Assembly: GCA_022826865.1 (NCBI GenBank)
Contig: JAJDUC010000043.1
Coordinates: 62,001-126,000, forward strand
Length of the DNA: 64,000 nucleotides
Source: Anaerolineae bacterium
Lineage (GTDB): Bacteria; Chloroflexota; Anaerolineae; Aggregatilineales; Phototrophicaceae
Direction of reading: 5' to 3'
The notes below the pieces were generated by a model. It searched no databases and was not told the origin of the DNA. It saw only the letters and a program-made list of their open reading frames with translations. Shown here piece by piece: positions 52,904 through 63,700 of the stretch (position 1 is its first letter; each line of letters opens with the position of its first letter). A program made the position numbers and the translations under genes.

Positions 52904-54378
52904 TATCCGCCTTTGGGATTGGGATAAGCGTGGCCCCCGCCATAGCTGAAGGACGGCGTCGGTGTGGCGCGCGGCGGCAAGGGGACGCTATAGTCGATGG
53001 GCAGAGAGCTTATCACCGACCGGGTCTTCAGTGTGAAAAGCGCCATCCAGCCGATGTCGCCGTCGGCCTCGACCTGCACCCAGGGACTATAGGGGCTGCG
53101 GGCGAGCAGCTTCACCTCCAGGCCGAAAGGCAGCGTTCGCTTGATGCGGAAGGCGGTATCCGGCGCTTCCCGCAGGTTGCCGCCCGCGGCGACATCTACA
53201 GTCGCGTGGTTGGCATGAAGCCCCAATCGCTGCGGCGGCGCCGGCGTCAGGTCGTAAACCTTTGTGATGTCGCCGAGATTCCGCACCAGCAGTTCGGCGC
53301 TCATCCAGCCGGTTTCGCCATTGCCAAAACGGATATGCAGCCATTCATTGTCGCGGCTGATGCCAAGCACACCCATTGTTTGGCCCTTGGGCGCCTGGAA
53401 AAGCAGGCGGGATTCAATATCGGGCGCCGCGCGCATATTGACGCCGCCCTGGGTCTGTGCGAAGCCGGGCTGCGGGATCGGCACCGGGCGATGAAAGAGC
53501 GCTACCGGCATATCTTTGATCAAGTCGAATTCGAGACGGTCCGGCGCGCCCGGCAGGGCGACGGGCCGCGTCCAATCCCCTTCCGCATATTCGAGGTCCA
53601 ACTGCTGCCCTACATGGAGCCTTTGAGAAGCGCCTTGAAGGTTGAGCCGGATTTGACCCTCGATGGCAATGAAGCTGGTTGTGTGGCCCTGCGTCAGCAC
53701 GATCAGCGTGCCATTGATATCGGCCGCTAGGCCGTTGAGCGTCAGGCCCGCGCTTAATCCGTACAGACTTTGAACCACTAATGCGCCGACCGCGGGCGCC
53801 GTTGGGCAATCGCTTTCCGAAGTCCCGCTTTCGACGATCAATGAGCGCCATCTGTCCGCGCTTTCCCTTCCAGAATCGGCAGGCCGGATGCGGACATCGC
53901 CGACCAAAAGCGCGTCCATGCGCAGATGCTCTTCCAGCCGCAGCCAGACAAGGCCGCCGCCGTCGCCTGAAAATGGCTGGCCTTCCAGGCTATCGATGCG
54001 GGAAGCGTCAATCCTGGCACCAGCGGCATCCAAACGCGCGCTCGGCGGCTCTATATCGGGCGGGGACCCGCCGCTGCAGAAAAAGCCGGAGGGCCCGTCC
54101 AGGCACAAGTCGCCGGCGGCCGCATACTGCCGCCGAAGCCAGTCATCGCAGGTGGCCGGGTCAAAGGCAAGGGCAACCTCGGTCGCGATTTGCGGCGTAT
54201 CGGAAGCGACAAAGCGCACCGCGGTGGGTACGAATGTCGGCCTGGGCGTCGGCGTGACATAAACGATCTCGGCAGTGGGCTTTAGATTTGCGGTGAGCGG
54301 TTGTGGGGCCGCCGCTCTCGCCGAGCAGCCGACGAGGCAGGCAATCGTCAGTAGCCCCGCGGTCACCTGCGTTTTCAT
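52900..54378 (-). CDS. SH3-domain lipoprotein
   Basis: 492 residues from ATG at 54378. A lipobox 'CLVGC' gives acylation near residue 18, followed by a Thr/Pro linker ('VYVTPTPRPTFVPT'). The middle is beta-rich. Two SH3-like units follow: 'GGVNMRAAPDIESRLLFQAPKG' to 'GETGWMSAELLV', and 'GGNLREAPDTAFRIKRTLPFG' to 'DIGWMALFTL'. The tail is Pro/Gly-rich. A surface lipoprotein that probably binds wall or matrix polymers. Confidence 0.8.
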   Translation of the reverse strand: MKTQVTAGLLTIACLVGCSARAAAPQPLTANLKPTAEIVYVTPTPRPTFVPTAVRFVASDTPQIATEVALAFDPATCDDWLRRQYAAAGDLCLDGPSGFFCSGGSPPDIEPPSARLDAAGARIDASRIDSLEGQPFSGDGGGLVWLRLEEHLRMDALLVGDVRIRPADSGRESADRWRSLIVESGTSESDCPTAPAVGALVVQSLYGLSAGLTLNGLAADINGTLIVLTQGHTTSFIAIEGQIRLNLQGASQRLHVGQQLDLEYAEGDWTRPVALPGAPDRLEFDLIKDMPVALFHRPVPIPQPGFAQTQGGVNMRAAPDIESRLLFQAPKGQTMGVLGISRDNEWLHIRFGNGETGWMSAELLVRNLGDITKVYDLTPAPPQRLGLHANHATVDVAAGGNLREAPDTAFRIKRTLPFGLEVKLLARSPYSPWVQVEADGDIGWMALFTLKTRSVISSLPIDYSVPLPPRATPTPSFSYGGGHAYPNPKGGY

Positions 54379-54650
54379 AGCGATTGATCCAAGCCGATTT
54401 GCCCTTGAAAACGCGGTTATTGTACCAGAAGCGAAGCGCGCGCTACTTTACGTTATGCCGTTGTCTGTCCTACTGAAAGCGGCTGCCGAATTGCTTGAAT
54501 CGGATATGCCCGCCTCCAAGCCGAAACCGATGCGCATGGGCCTTAGCGCTGTCGCCGCGCTGAGGGCCGCCCGATCAAGCCGAAAATGCGCCGGGCCTGC
54601 GCAACTGCCGCCTTCTTATGTGCCGGCGTTACCGCCTGAAAAGGCCGAAT

Positions 54651-55112
54651 TCAGCCGCGCGCCAGAAACTTGAGCGCCTTTTCGATGCTCTTTTTTGGGC
54701 TGATTTTGAGTTGTTCGTCCAGCACTGTGCCATCTTCGCTGATTATCCAATGCGAGCGAATCACTCCCATGTACTTTTTCCCATACATCGACTTCTCGCC
54801 CCAGGCGCTCCAGGCTTCGAGGACCTTGTGCTCCGGATCGGACAGCAAATCGTAACCCAGGTTTTCTTTGTCGATCCACTTGGCCAGGGCGGCCGGCTCA
54901 TCCGGGCTCAGCCCCAAGACCACGGCGTCCGCTGTTTCGATCTGGGCGAAGCTATCGCGGAAGCCGCAGGCTTGCATCGTGCATCCGGAGGTTCCCGCTT
55001 TGGGATAGGCGAAGAGCAATACTTTTTTGCCGCGGAAGTCGCTCAGCTTGACCGGCGCCTCGTCTTGATTCAACAGCTCAAAGTCAGGCGCGACTTTTCC
55101 GATACTGGGCAT
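54651..55112 (-). CDS. peroxiredoxin (BCP/AhpC-TSA type), second paralogue
   Basis: 153 residues from ATG at 55112, chosen because AAAGGA is 7 bases upstream; ATG 55118 is too close to it. 'IGKVAPDFELLNQDEAPVKLSDFRGKK' precedes 'AGTSGCTMQACGFRDSF' with the peroxidatic Cys and a Cys 5 residues later. About half identical by eye to the protein at 48086-48571, with a different mid-region ('WGEKSMYGKKYMGVIRSHWII') that is the more usual BCP form. Confidence 0.9.
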   Translation of the reverse strand: MPSIGKVAPDFELLNQDEAPVKLSDFRGKKVLLFAYPKAGTSGCTMQACGFRDSFAQIETADAVVLGLSPDEPAALAKWIDKENLGYDLLSDPEHKVLEAWSAWGEKSMYGKKYMGVIRSHWIISEDGTVLDEQLKISPKKSIEKALKFLARG

Positions 55113-55165
55113 ATTCATTTCCTTTCATGTTATCCACATGCTGTGTTGGCTCTTGCCGCCTGATT

Positions 55166-56257
55166 CTAACGCATGGCCTTGGCAGATGTGTAGCTGCTTT
55201 GCTCAATCTCGCGGCGCGCCAGGTCAATGCCGAGCCACATGGTCGCCGTCGCCTGGGCCGGCATTTGCAGATGCAAATTCGCCGGAAAATGCGCCAGGAA
55301 ATCTTCGTCGCTTCTGATGGGCGCGGTCACTATGCTTTCGGCTTCGGTTTCGTCGGCGATCGCAAAGGGCATATCGCTGTCGGCGGCCCGGATGCGCGTA
55401 TACCAATCGGGATCGTGTATCAGCAGCAGCGTGCCGACCTCGGGCCGCAGCGTAAGGAGGTTGACAATGACGCCGGTCGCGCAGAGCTGGGCCGCGCCCG
55501 TCTCCATGAGGCGCAGCAGATGACGCAAAGCCGGGTGCTCATAGAAATAATCCCAGCGGTCGGCCTGCCGCTGTTCCGGCAGATTGAACATCTCTTCCAG
55601 AACTTCACGCAGAATCTGGTGTTTCAGGCTCCATTCCCGCGCATCGGCGAAGCCCGCGGTTGTTGGCCCAAACATCATGGCGGGCAAAACGTGAAACAAC
55701 CCGCTATCGAAGGCGGTCGCAGCGGAGCGCCGCGCCAGAATCGCTTTGTAGACGCCGTTGTCATTGAAAACGGTGAGTGTTCCGATGCCGATCGCGGCGC
55801 TGCGTTTCCGCCCGTAGCGCAGAGCCTCGGGCGGTGGCGCCAGACGATGGTAGGCCAAGCGCGCGGGCGCGCGCAGCCAGCCCTTGGCGGCCGCATGGCG
55901 CAACTCGCGCTCCAGGGCCGCGCAAGTCGCCAGCATATCGAAATAAGAGCCAATTGACCCGCGCAGGCGCAGCGGATTCTGGCGGATTTCCTTGAGAGTG
56001 AAGGTCGCGCCGTTGTAAAGCGCGGGCTTGGAATTCTGCAGATTGTGCAAGTAGCCGTAGTCGTAAATGGCGAAATCTCGTGTTTCGGGCCTCGGCAGTG
56101 TTTGCTCGAGCAGGCTGTCGACATCATAGATCTGCGCGGGCTCCGGATAGTGGACGATGACCGGATGCGCGATGCCACTGCGCGCGAAAGGCTGGCGCTG
56201 ATACAGACGCCGCAGGTGATCGGTAATGGTTCGGTAGTCGCGGCTGTTCCCGGTCAT
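55166..56257 (-). CDS. unknown protein with degenerate Nudix-like box
   Basis: 363 residues from ATG at 56257. Near residues 200-230 the text 'GFADAREWSLKHQILREVLEEMF' resembles the Nudix box Gx5Ex7REUxEExGU, with one extra residue before REVLEE and the final Gly replaced. 'GTLTVFNDNGVYKAILARRS' upstream fits the Nudix beta strand. The remaining N-terminal 150 and C-terminal 120 residues are not recognised. It lies downstream of the membrane protein in the AddAB run. A Nudix-fold protein of altered function is my best guess. Confidence 0.5.
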   Translation of the reverse strand: MTGNSRDYRTITDHLRRLYQRQPFARSGIAHPVIVHYPEPAQIYDVDSLLEQTLPRPETRDFAIYDYGYLHNLQNSKPALYNGATFTLKEIRQNPLRLRGSIGSYFDMLATCAALERELRHAAAKGWLRAPARLAYHRLAPPPEALRYGRKRSAAIGIGTLTVFNDNGVYKAILARRSAATAFDSGLFHVLPAMMFGPTTAGFADAREWSLKHQILREVLEEMFNLPEQRQADRWDYFYEHPALRHLLRLMETGAAQLCATGVIVNLLTLRPEVGTLLLIHDPDWYTRIRAADSDMPFAIADETEAESIVTAPIRSDEDFLAHFPANLHLQMPAQATATMWLGIDLARREIEQSSYTSAKAMR

Positions 56258-56287
56258 ATCGAGCCGCCGCCGTTCCGCGTTCTCACG

Positions 56288-57256
56288 CTAACCGCGGATT
56301 TCGGCGAGGCTTTCGGCCAGCCTCATCATGGCATCGGCGCCGATGCCAAATAAGAAGAGCAGCGCAGCCAAGGCAAAGCTGATGTTGGACCCATGGGGCA
56401 GACGCTGCCAGATCTCGCCGAGGCTGCCCAGTTGCGCCAGCATCAGCGCCCAATCCCCGAAACCGGTATAAGCGAGCAGCAGCAGGTATTCGACGTCCGT
56501 TGATACCTCGGCATCGCCGCGAAAGATGCTGGCGATGGCCAGGGCGGCGGCCGCGACAAATACGAGTTTAACGGCGACGATGATCAGTTGAATCAGCACG
56601 GTGTAGATGCGCTCTCTGATTGAAACCGTAAGCAGGATCCCGGTTACGGCAGCCAAAGCGATAGCCACAAGCGGCTGGAGCAAGCTCACAGTCATGGTCA
56701 GCGTAATGTGCAGCAGTCCCAAGCGTGGATCGGGCAGAGGGGGCCTGGCTTGGGCGCCCAGCATTTCGACGTACAGACCGCCGAAAGCCGTCATTTCAGC
56801 GAGCGCGCCCACAAGGAAGAGGAGCCTTACAAGCGCAATGGCGGCTATCGGCGCGCGCAGTTTATACAGAATGCCCAGCCAACGCGCGCGCAGCGCTTGC
56901 CCGGCGCCGGCCTCCGTCACACGAAGGTTATCCCAGGTCTTGCGGCTGCGCTCGCCTTCGACGGATCCGGCGCCGAGTGAAAGCGCCAGTATGAAACTGA
57001 TCAGTTGCAGGGCCAGAGTTGGAAAATAAAGGCTTTGCCAGACGACGGCGGAGACGTTGCTCCCCGCCAGTGGCAAGCCTGTAGCGACGGCGTAAGCCAC
57101 TGCAGCGCCTGCCAGGAGCAGCAAGAGCGCCGCCAGTTGAAAGAAGAAGGCGCGGCGCGAATGTCCGGTGCGGTGATGTGACAATTCGTATTGGATAAGT
57201 GGATGATCGGGCCGCGCCCATTCCGGCAGGAGCCATCTGAGCAATCTAGCTATCAT
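56288..57256 (-). CDS. polytopic membrane protein (ABC-2 permease-like), unknown
   Basis: 322 residues from ATG at 57256, which lies inside the last codons of the AddA gene (11-base overlap); GAGGCGACAGCTC precedes it. About 7 helices are predicted ('AFFFQLAALLLLLAGAAVAYAVA', 'LALQLISFILALSLGAGSVEGE', 'FALAALLFLFGIGADAMMRL'). 'GSVEGERSRKTWDNLRVTEAG' after the second helix resembles the cytosolic loop of ABC-2-type permeases ('E+..GT...L..tP'). No ATPase gene is next to it. Confidence 0.6.
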   Translation of the reverse strand: MIARLLRWLLPEWARPDHPLIQYELSHHRTGHSRRAFFFQLAALLLLLAGAAVAYAVATGLPLAGSNVSAVVWQSLYFPTLALQLISFILALSLGAGSVEGERSRKTWDNLRVTEAGAGQALRARWLGILYKLRAPIAAIALVRLLFLVGALAEMTAFGGLYVEMLGAQARPPLPDPRLGLLHITLTMTVSLLQPLVAIALAAVTGILLTVSIRERIYTVLIQLIIVAVKLVFVAAAALAIASIFRGDAEVSTDVEYLLLLAYTGFGDWALMLAQLGSLGEIWQRLPHGSNISFALAALLFLFGIGADAMMRLAESLAEIRG

Positions 57257-60200
57257 GAGCTGTCGCCTCAGCAATGGCCGGTTCCAGCTCTTCGAGCTCG
57301 GCCAGGCAGTCGCGGCTGGAGAGCGCGATGGTTTTATTGGCGCGCAGGTAATGCACATAGGCTAGCGGGGCGCGTTCCAGTTTCAGCGCCTCTTGCGCCG
57401 CTGCCGCGTATGCGCCCATCTGCAGGCGATATCGCTGGGCATGATCTTTACAGTCTTCGCCGCTGACTGCGCCTGTTTTGTGGTCGATGATCCGCCAATT
57501 GCCGTCCGATCCCATCAGCAAGACGTCAATCACGCCATGGATGACACGCCTTTTCCTGCGAAAGACGAAGGGCAATTCGGTGTAGACGGGCCGCCCGTCC
57601 GCGCGCGCGTCTGTGATCGACTGATGCGCCGCGCTGCGCGAATACAGGGCCAGCAGGGCGCGCGCCTCGTTTACGACGCGCTGCAGCGCGCCGGGATTGG
57701 TCAAGCCATGGCCCCAAGCGATCGACTTGATCATATCGTCGCTGCTGTGGGAGAGCGGCAGGAAGTTCTCATATTGCAAGATCGCATGAACAACCGCGCC
57801 GATCAATCGCGGCGAATCTCCTCGGCGCTGAATGCTCAGGTCAGGGGCCGGTTCGGCAAGACCCAGCCGGGCGCTATCACGAAATTGCCGCAAGGCAACC
57901 CGGCGATCGCTGCCGCCGCGACGGTATTCGCCGAGCTGGGCAATCTGCGTGGCGGTAATATGGCTGCTCGAATCGGATGAATAACGCGGCAAGGGCTCCA
58001 GCAGCGGCGGCGAGGCGGCTCTGCGCTCGTCGACCGCGATGTCTGGATCCCGCATGTCGCCCGCGGATTGTGTCGCAGTCAAACGGCTATCGAGGCCGGG
58101 CGGCTGCAGCGGCATCCGCACTGATATGGCTGCCCCGGCAAACTGCCGGGTCTGCCAGACGTCGGAAGGCAAGTCGGCCAAATCAAGCGCGGCGATGAGT
58201 TGGCCGAGCCAGCCATCAGCCGACCAGCGGTCCGCCTTGTTGCGCTTCACCTGACCGCTCGCCAGCAGGTAGTCTTGCGCCCGCGTGGCCGCGACATAAA
58301 GCAGTCGCTTGCGTTCGGCCGCTTCTCTATGCGCTTGCAGTTTGAGGTTGCGGCGATGCGCGAAACCGTTTTCATATTTGTTCGCATCCGGGTCGTAGAC
58401 CTGGCAGCTTAATCCGTGGGCTGGATCCGCGAGTATGGTCGCCGCGCCACTGCCGCGCCGCGTCCAGGAAGCATCGGCCAGGATCACGAGCGGAAACTCC
58501 AGCCCTTTGCTCGCATGGACCGTCATCAGGCGGAGGGCGTCCCCCGCCTCCACATGCGCTTCGCCTTCCCGCGCTTCGCGCGCCGTCAGGTCTTGCAGGT
58601 ATACCGTGAATTTCTCCAAGGTGACTTTGCCGCTGTTTTCCGCCAGATCCAGCAACTTCTCGATGTTGCCGCGCCGCCGGTCGCCGTCGGGCAGGCCGGT
58701 CAAAATCGCCAAATAATCGGTCTGAGCCAGGGCCCGCCGCAGCAATTCAGAAATGGTCAGACGCCCGGCGACGCGCCGCAGATCGGTCAAGGTTTCCTGC
58801 GCTCGCTGCAGCAACGGGCGATCGCCCTCGGTCATACCGGGGGAAAGATGGCGCGCCGCCAGCGACAGCGCATGCGCGAGAGGGACGGGCGCCGCCCCAT
58901 CCTCATCAACGATGAGACGCAGGGCAAAGAGCAGATCGTCGCTGAAGGCGAAGAGCGGGGAACGCAAGACCGTCGCCAGGGACAGGTCATCGGCGGGATT
59001 GTGGAGAAATCGTAGTAGCGCAAGCACATCCCATACTTCCTGGCGATCAAAATAGCCGCGGCCGGCGATGGTCAAGAAGGGGATTTCGCGGGTCTTGAGC
59101 GCCTCCTCATAGAGGCTGACATTCGACATCGCCTGAAACAGGACCGCGATGTCGCCGAACCTGATGACGCGCCATTGACCTGTCTCCTTGTCATATACCG
59201 GCCGCCTTTCCTCAACCCAGGCAGCGACCCGATTGACAATCTCATGCGCTTCCCAGCGGCGCATGTCGGCGGCGCTTCCATCGCAGCGGTCTTTGTCCAG
59301 CAGCAAAAGCTCCAGCGCCGGTTCCCGCGGGGACTCCGGTCTAAAGGCTTGCATTGGCGCGCCGAATGCGATCTCGTATTCCGGCGCGAGGCTGTCTTCA
59401 TCCGGGGTCAAAAGAATTTCAAACAAGTTGTTGAATAACTGGACCAAATTGGGATGGCTGCGGAAAGATGTGCTCAGGTTGAGCGCGCAGCCGCCGGCGC
59501 GCCAGGCGATCTCTTGGCGGGCGCGGCCGAAGGCGCTGACATCCGCGCCGCGAAACTGGTAGATGCTCTGCTTGGGATCGCCAACGGCAAACAGCGAACC
59601 GCCACGGTTCAGGTCGGCCAGCGCTTTGATGATTTTCCATTGCGATTTGTTGGTGTCCTGAAATTCATCGACCAAAAGATGCTTGAACTCGATGTTGCGA
59701 TAGCGAGCCCGCACCGCTGGCGCTTCAAGCGCCTCGGCCGCCAGGCGCTCCAGGTCGTCAAAGTCGAGCCGTGCCTCCGCGTCCTTGCGCGCGCAGTATG
59801 TTTCCCGCACATTGCCCAGCAATTGAAGCCAGAGCGGCAGCATTTGCGCCGCCAAGCGGTCGATCGCGCCCGGCATTTCGCCGAGCTCTTTCAGCATGTC
59901 GGCAATGCCAGCGCGCAGATCTCTCAGCAAGCTCGCGACTTTCGCTTTTGATTCGGCGCTGCCCCAGCTCTTGGCCGAGCCCTTGTTGCCGACGGCGCCG
60001 TCGCGGCAGCAAGATTCAAGCATGCGGCAGATATCGCGGGCATCATCGGCTTGAACGACTTGGCGCATATAAGACTGATATTGCTTGACCAGCGCGCTCA
60101 TTTTGTCGCCGGCGGGCAGGTGGACCATACCGGCGAGCGCAGCCGCTTCCGCGGACGCCATCAGCCTCTCCCGCGCCGCGAATACCGTCTGCGACCACTC

Positions 60201-60767
60201 TTGCAGCCAAGCTTGAAACAGGTCGTCGGCATCATCCGGCTGGGGAGGAGGCCCGCCGCCGACGAGATCCATGCGATTGAGCGCTGTGATTATTCGGTCG
60301 GCATCATAGTGGGCGAAGAGCTGGTCATGCGGCGCTTCGATCGTGGCCAGGACATCATCGACCGACTCGCCAAGCATGATGGCGGCGTCCGTCTCGTCCA
60401 GCGCTTCAAACTTCGGGTCAAGGCCGGCATGCGCCGCGTTGGCGCGCAGAATATCCGCGCAGAGACCATGTATTGTGTCAATGCGCGCGCTATCCATCCG
60501 GACGAGATGGCGCGCCCAATGCGAGCCCGGGTTCTTGCGCGCGCGCTTTTCCAGTTCCTGGCGCAGGCGCTGCCTCATCTCATAAGCTGCTTCACGCGAG
60601 AAGGTGATCGCTACCAAGGCGTTGAGCGGCCAATCGGGATTGTCTTCCAGCAATTGCAGGAAGCGATCCACCAGGACGCGCGTTTTGCCCGAGCCGGCGC
60701 CCGCCACGACGATCAAGTTCCGGTCGTGAATCTGAATGGCCTCCCGCTGTTCCGGCGTATGCTCCAT
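57246..60767 (-). CDS. addA: ATP-dependent helicase/nuclease subunit A
   Basis: 1173 residues from ATG at 60767, with AGAGGAT 8 bases upstream. UvrD-type helicase motifs: Walker A 'VVAGAGSGKTRVLVDRFL' (residues 22-29 core), 'TFSREAAYEMRQRL', Walker B 'LLVDEFQDTNKSQW', 'AVGDPKQSIYQFRGAD', and 'LMTVHASKGLEFPLVILAD'. The C-terminal RecB-like nuclease is present: 'IHGVIDVLLMG' and 'RIIDHKTGAV'. With AddB it resects double-strand breaks and degrades unprotected DNA. 20 bases separate it from addB. Confidence 0.92.
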   Translation of the reverse strand: MEHTPEQREAIQIHDRNLIVVAGAGSGKTRVLVDRFLQLLEDNPDWPLNALVAITFSREAAYEMRQRLRQELEKRARKNPGSHWARHLVRMDSARIDTIHGLCADILRANAAHAGLDPKFEALDETDAAIMLGESVDDVLATIEAPHDQLFAHYDADRIITALNRMDLVGGGPPPQPDDADDLFQAWLQEWSQTVFAARERLMASAEAAALAGMVHLPAGDKMSALVKQYQSYMRQVVQADDARDICRMLESCCRDGAVGNKGSAKSWGSAESKAKVASLLRDLRAGIADMLKELGEMPGAIDRLAAQMLPLWLQLLGNVRETYCARKDAEARLDFDDLERLAAEALEAPAVRARYRNIEFKHLLVDEFQDTNKSQWKIIKALADLNRGGSLFAVGDPKQSIYQFRGADVSAFGRARQEIAWRAGGCALNLSTSFRSHPNLVQLFNNLFEILLTPDEDSLAPEYEIAFGAPMQAFRPESPREPALELLLLDKDRCDGSAADMRRWEAHEIVNRVAAWVEERRPVYDKETGQWRVIRFGDIAVLFQAMSNVSLYEEALKTREIPFLTIAGRGYFDRQEVWDVLALLRFLHNPADDLSLATVLRSPLFAFSDDLLFALRLIVDEDGAAPVPLAHALSLAARHLSPGMTEGDRPLLQRAQETLTDLRRVAGRLTISELLRRALAQTDYLAILTGLPDGDRRRGNIEKLLDLAENSGKVTLEKFTVYLQDLTAREAREGEAHVEAGDALRLMTVHASKGLEFPLVILADASWTRRGSGAATILADPAHGLSCQVYDPDANKYENGFAHRRNLKLQAHREAAERKRLLYVAATRAQDYLLASGQVKRNKADRWSADGWLGQLIAALDLADLPSDVWQTRQFAGAAISVRMPLQPPGLDSRLTATQSAGDMRDPDIAVDERRAASPPLLEPLPRYSSDSSSHITATQIAQLGEYRRGGSDRRVALRQFRDSARLGLAEPAPDLSIQRRGDSPRLIGAVVHAILQYENFLPLSHSSDDMIKSIAWGHGLTNPGALQRVVNEARALLALYSRSAAHQSITDARADGRPVYTELPFVFRRKRRVIHGVIDVLLMGSDGNWRIIDHKTGAVSGEDCKDHAQRYRLQMGAYAAAAQEALKLERAPLAYVHYLRANKTIALSSRDCLAELEELEPAIAEATAHDS

Positions 60768-60787
60768 TGCTGAATCCTCTTGCGCGC

Positions 60788-63700
60788 TCAAGGCGGTGGC
60801 GCTTTGTAGCGGTTGGTGACCTGCATGCGGCAGAAGCGAGAAAACTCGCAATAGCGAGCGCATTTGCCGCTTTCCACATTATTGGGCTGGACCGGGAATT
60901 GCCCGGCGCGCCCCATCTGTAGATTGCGGGCGATATGTTCGCGCGCCCGTTCCAGCGCGGCGATGTCCTCGTCGTTGCTGCTATCAAAGAGGCCGCTGGG
61001 TTTGAGATCACGAATATGCCAGAACATTCCGCCGACAGCAGCGCCGAGTTCGTCGCTCATGCTTTCCAGCGCCGTCGAATAAGCCAGCATCTGAAAATCG
61101 CGGCCTTCTTCCATGTCACGCCGGTTGATGCGCGTTGTGCCAGTTTTGTAATCCACAAGAACGAGGAGCTTGTCATCGACAAGGTCAATCCGATCGATGA
61201 TTCCGCGCATGCGGATCGCGCCCGCGCCATCGGGCAATTCCAGCATGATGTCGCTAAAATCTTGCTCCAAACGCTCAACCTGTCGGATGCCGCCAAAGTG
61301 GTTCAAGGGGCTGGCCGGGGAGAAATCCAGCTTCACAAGCGCCCGGAGCCGCTTGAAGATGATCTGCTTTTCTTGCTCCCAGGTTGCGGTCGCGCGGAAG
61401 TTGAATTCGTCGGGCGCTCGCTCAAATAGCTCCTCAGCCACATCGGCAAGAATCGCCAGCGCTTTATCGACATGCTGCTCCTGGATGGGAAGCCCGAGCG
61501 CGCGGATTCGCCGATAGGTCTCTTCCAGGATTCGGTGATTGAGCGAGCCCAGCTGCAGCGCGTCGACGCCCGCTTCCGGTTCGGCCGCTTCTTCCAGTTT
61601 CAGAAGCCGCTTGGCAAAAAATCGGAAGGCGCAGAGGCCGTAGTCTTTTAGGCTCGTTGCGCTCCAGGAACGCCCCGCGCCCAGACTGCGCGCTGCTATG
61701 GCCCGCAATTCCTGATGCGAGAGAACACCGCTGTAATGGTCGAAGGGCGCAATAGAAAGCCGAGCGGATTCCACGTCGCGCCCACGCAGAACGCGCAACC
61801 ACTGGGCCTTGCGCTCCGGCTGCGCGCGCAGCCAACGCAAACCCGACAAGAAGCCTTCGGATGCGGTCGCGTCGCCCCGGGATTGTTGATCGGCCAGGGC
61901 CAGCATCAACTCGTTCACGTTGGCGGCTTCCATAGGATCGATCACGGCGCCCGCCGGACGACGGTGGACGGGCTGCGCAGGAAAGACTTGCCTCACCGCC
62001 CGCCAAAAGTGGCTCTCAATCCAGACCTTGCCCGCCGTGAATGCCGGGCGCGACAGGGTCAGCGATTGTCGCGGCAAGCCGATCAATTCATAGAACAGGC
62101 CTTGATCGTCGGCGCGCTCGGCCTGCGACACCAGCGGGATGCCGCGCGCCTGCAAGGCCTTCCGCTCGGAATCGAGATAAAGCGGGTCGGCGCCGGCTTC
62201 GGCCGGGAAGATGCCTTCCGACAAACCAAGAATGTATACATGGGCGTGGGGCAGGCCGCGCGCGACAACCGCTGTGGTCACCAGAACTTGCCCCTGACGA
62301 GCCAGACTGCCGCCATCGTCCGAGGCGGATTCCAGGGCAAAGCGCAGGTCGGAAGCGAATCGCTCCCATTTCTGGCTGGCGGATTGCCCGAAAGTCTCCC
62401 GCAAAGTGTCATCGCTGGCCAGCATGTCGCGCAAGATCTGCGACAGTCCGTATAGCGCCCGGATGTCTCGGTTGACAATGGCGGGATTGAAACCGGCCTG
62501 GGCTTGTACGTTTGCGCCGATGTTCAAGGAATAGAGGGACGGCTGCGGCTCTGCGGCGTCGAGGGCTGGGGCGACGCCCAGCAAGGCGCTGAGCCAGTGA
62601 ATGAATTCCGAGATGGTCGCTTCTTGCGGCGGCGTAACGGCGTCCATAAAGGCGGACAGTCGCGCGTTCAATCTTTCCGCCTCTTCCGATGTCAAATCGC
62701 TGGTTCCGTCAATCGCGGCCGCTTGCTCAGATCGCCGGCGCGCCAGTCGGATCGTCTCCAGCCAGGCTTCTTTGCTTCCACCGGTAAACTGCTGCTCTCG
62801 GCTGATTTTGTCCAGCAGGTCGATTAGCTCGGCATTTAACCCGGCGTCAATGTATGGCGATCGCAAGACATCTAATAAGTCAAGCCGACGAAAGCGCGGC
62901 GCCAAACGAAGCAGGTCCAGGATGGCGGCGATCAGGGGCGTGCCCGCGAAAGCCGGCTGATCATGGAACAGAAGCGGCAAATCATATTCCGCCTTGCCCA
63001 TTTCAAGGTAGCTGGCATAGCGGCCCCAATCCCGTATGGCGATGAGAATGTCGTCCGGCTTTGCCTCAGCGAGCAGTTGCGCTTTGACCGCGCGCAAGAC
63101 GGCGCGCGCTTCTTCCGTCTCGTTGGGCATGGCGATCAAGCGGATGGCGTCGCTCGCGCCTTCCGCTGGCTCGCCGCTGAAGACCACTTGCGCCAGACGC
63201 AGGAGGTCGGCATGCTGCTCGCCTTCTTTCGCGGCGACTTGCCGCGTGACCAGATTGACGCCGGCGTCTGCAAAGGCATCCGCCAAGGCTTTTCGCGCCA
63301 ATTCGCTGCGGCCGAGCGCAGCGCCGGCCAGGTCAAATGCCGGCGCGCTCAGGTTGCAATGGACGCTCTTGACGCTGCGGGAAAGCTCCGCCAGCAGTTG
63401 CGCCTGAACGGGTGTGAACTGATCGTAACCATCGACCAGCAGCAGGTCGACAGACGCGGCGATATCGGGGCGCCGCCGCAGAGTCGCCAGGGCCAGCCAG
63501 CCTTCGCCCTCGACATCAGCCAATTCGCTTTGGCGCAGCGTATCCTGATAACGACGATAGATTGTCGCGATGTCCCGATCTTTGGCGTTTTCGGCGGCCG
63601 CGGCGAAATCCTCCACGTCAATGTGGTTCTGTTTGAGCTCGTTAATCAGATCGGCGAGCACAGCGATGAAACCCGGTTTTTCGGCGATGCGCTGGAAGAA

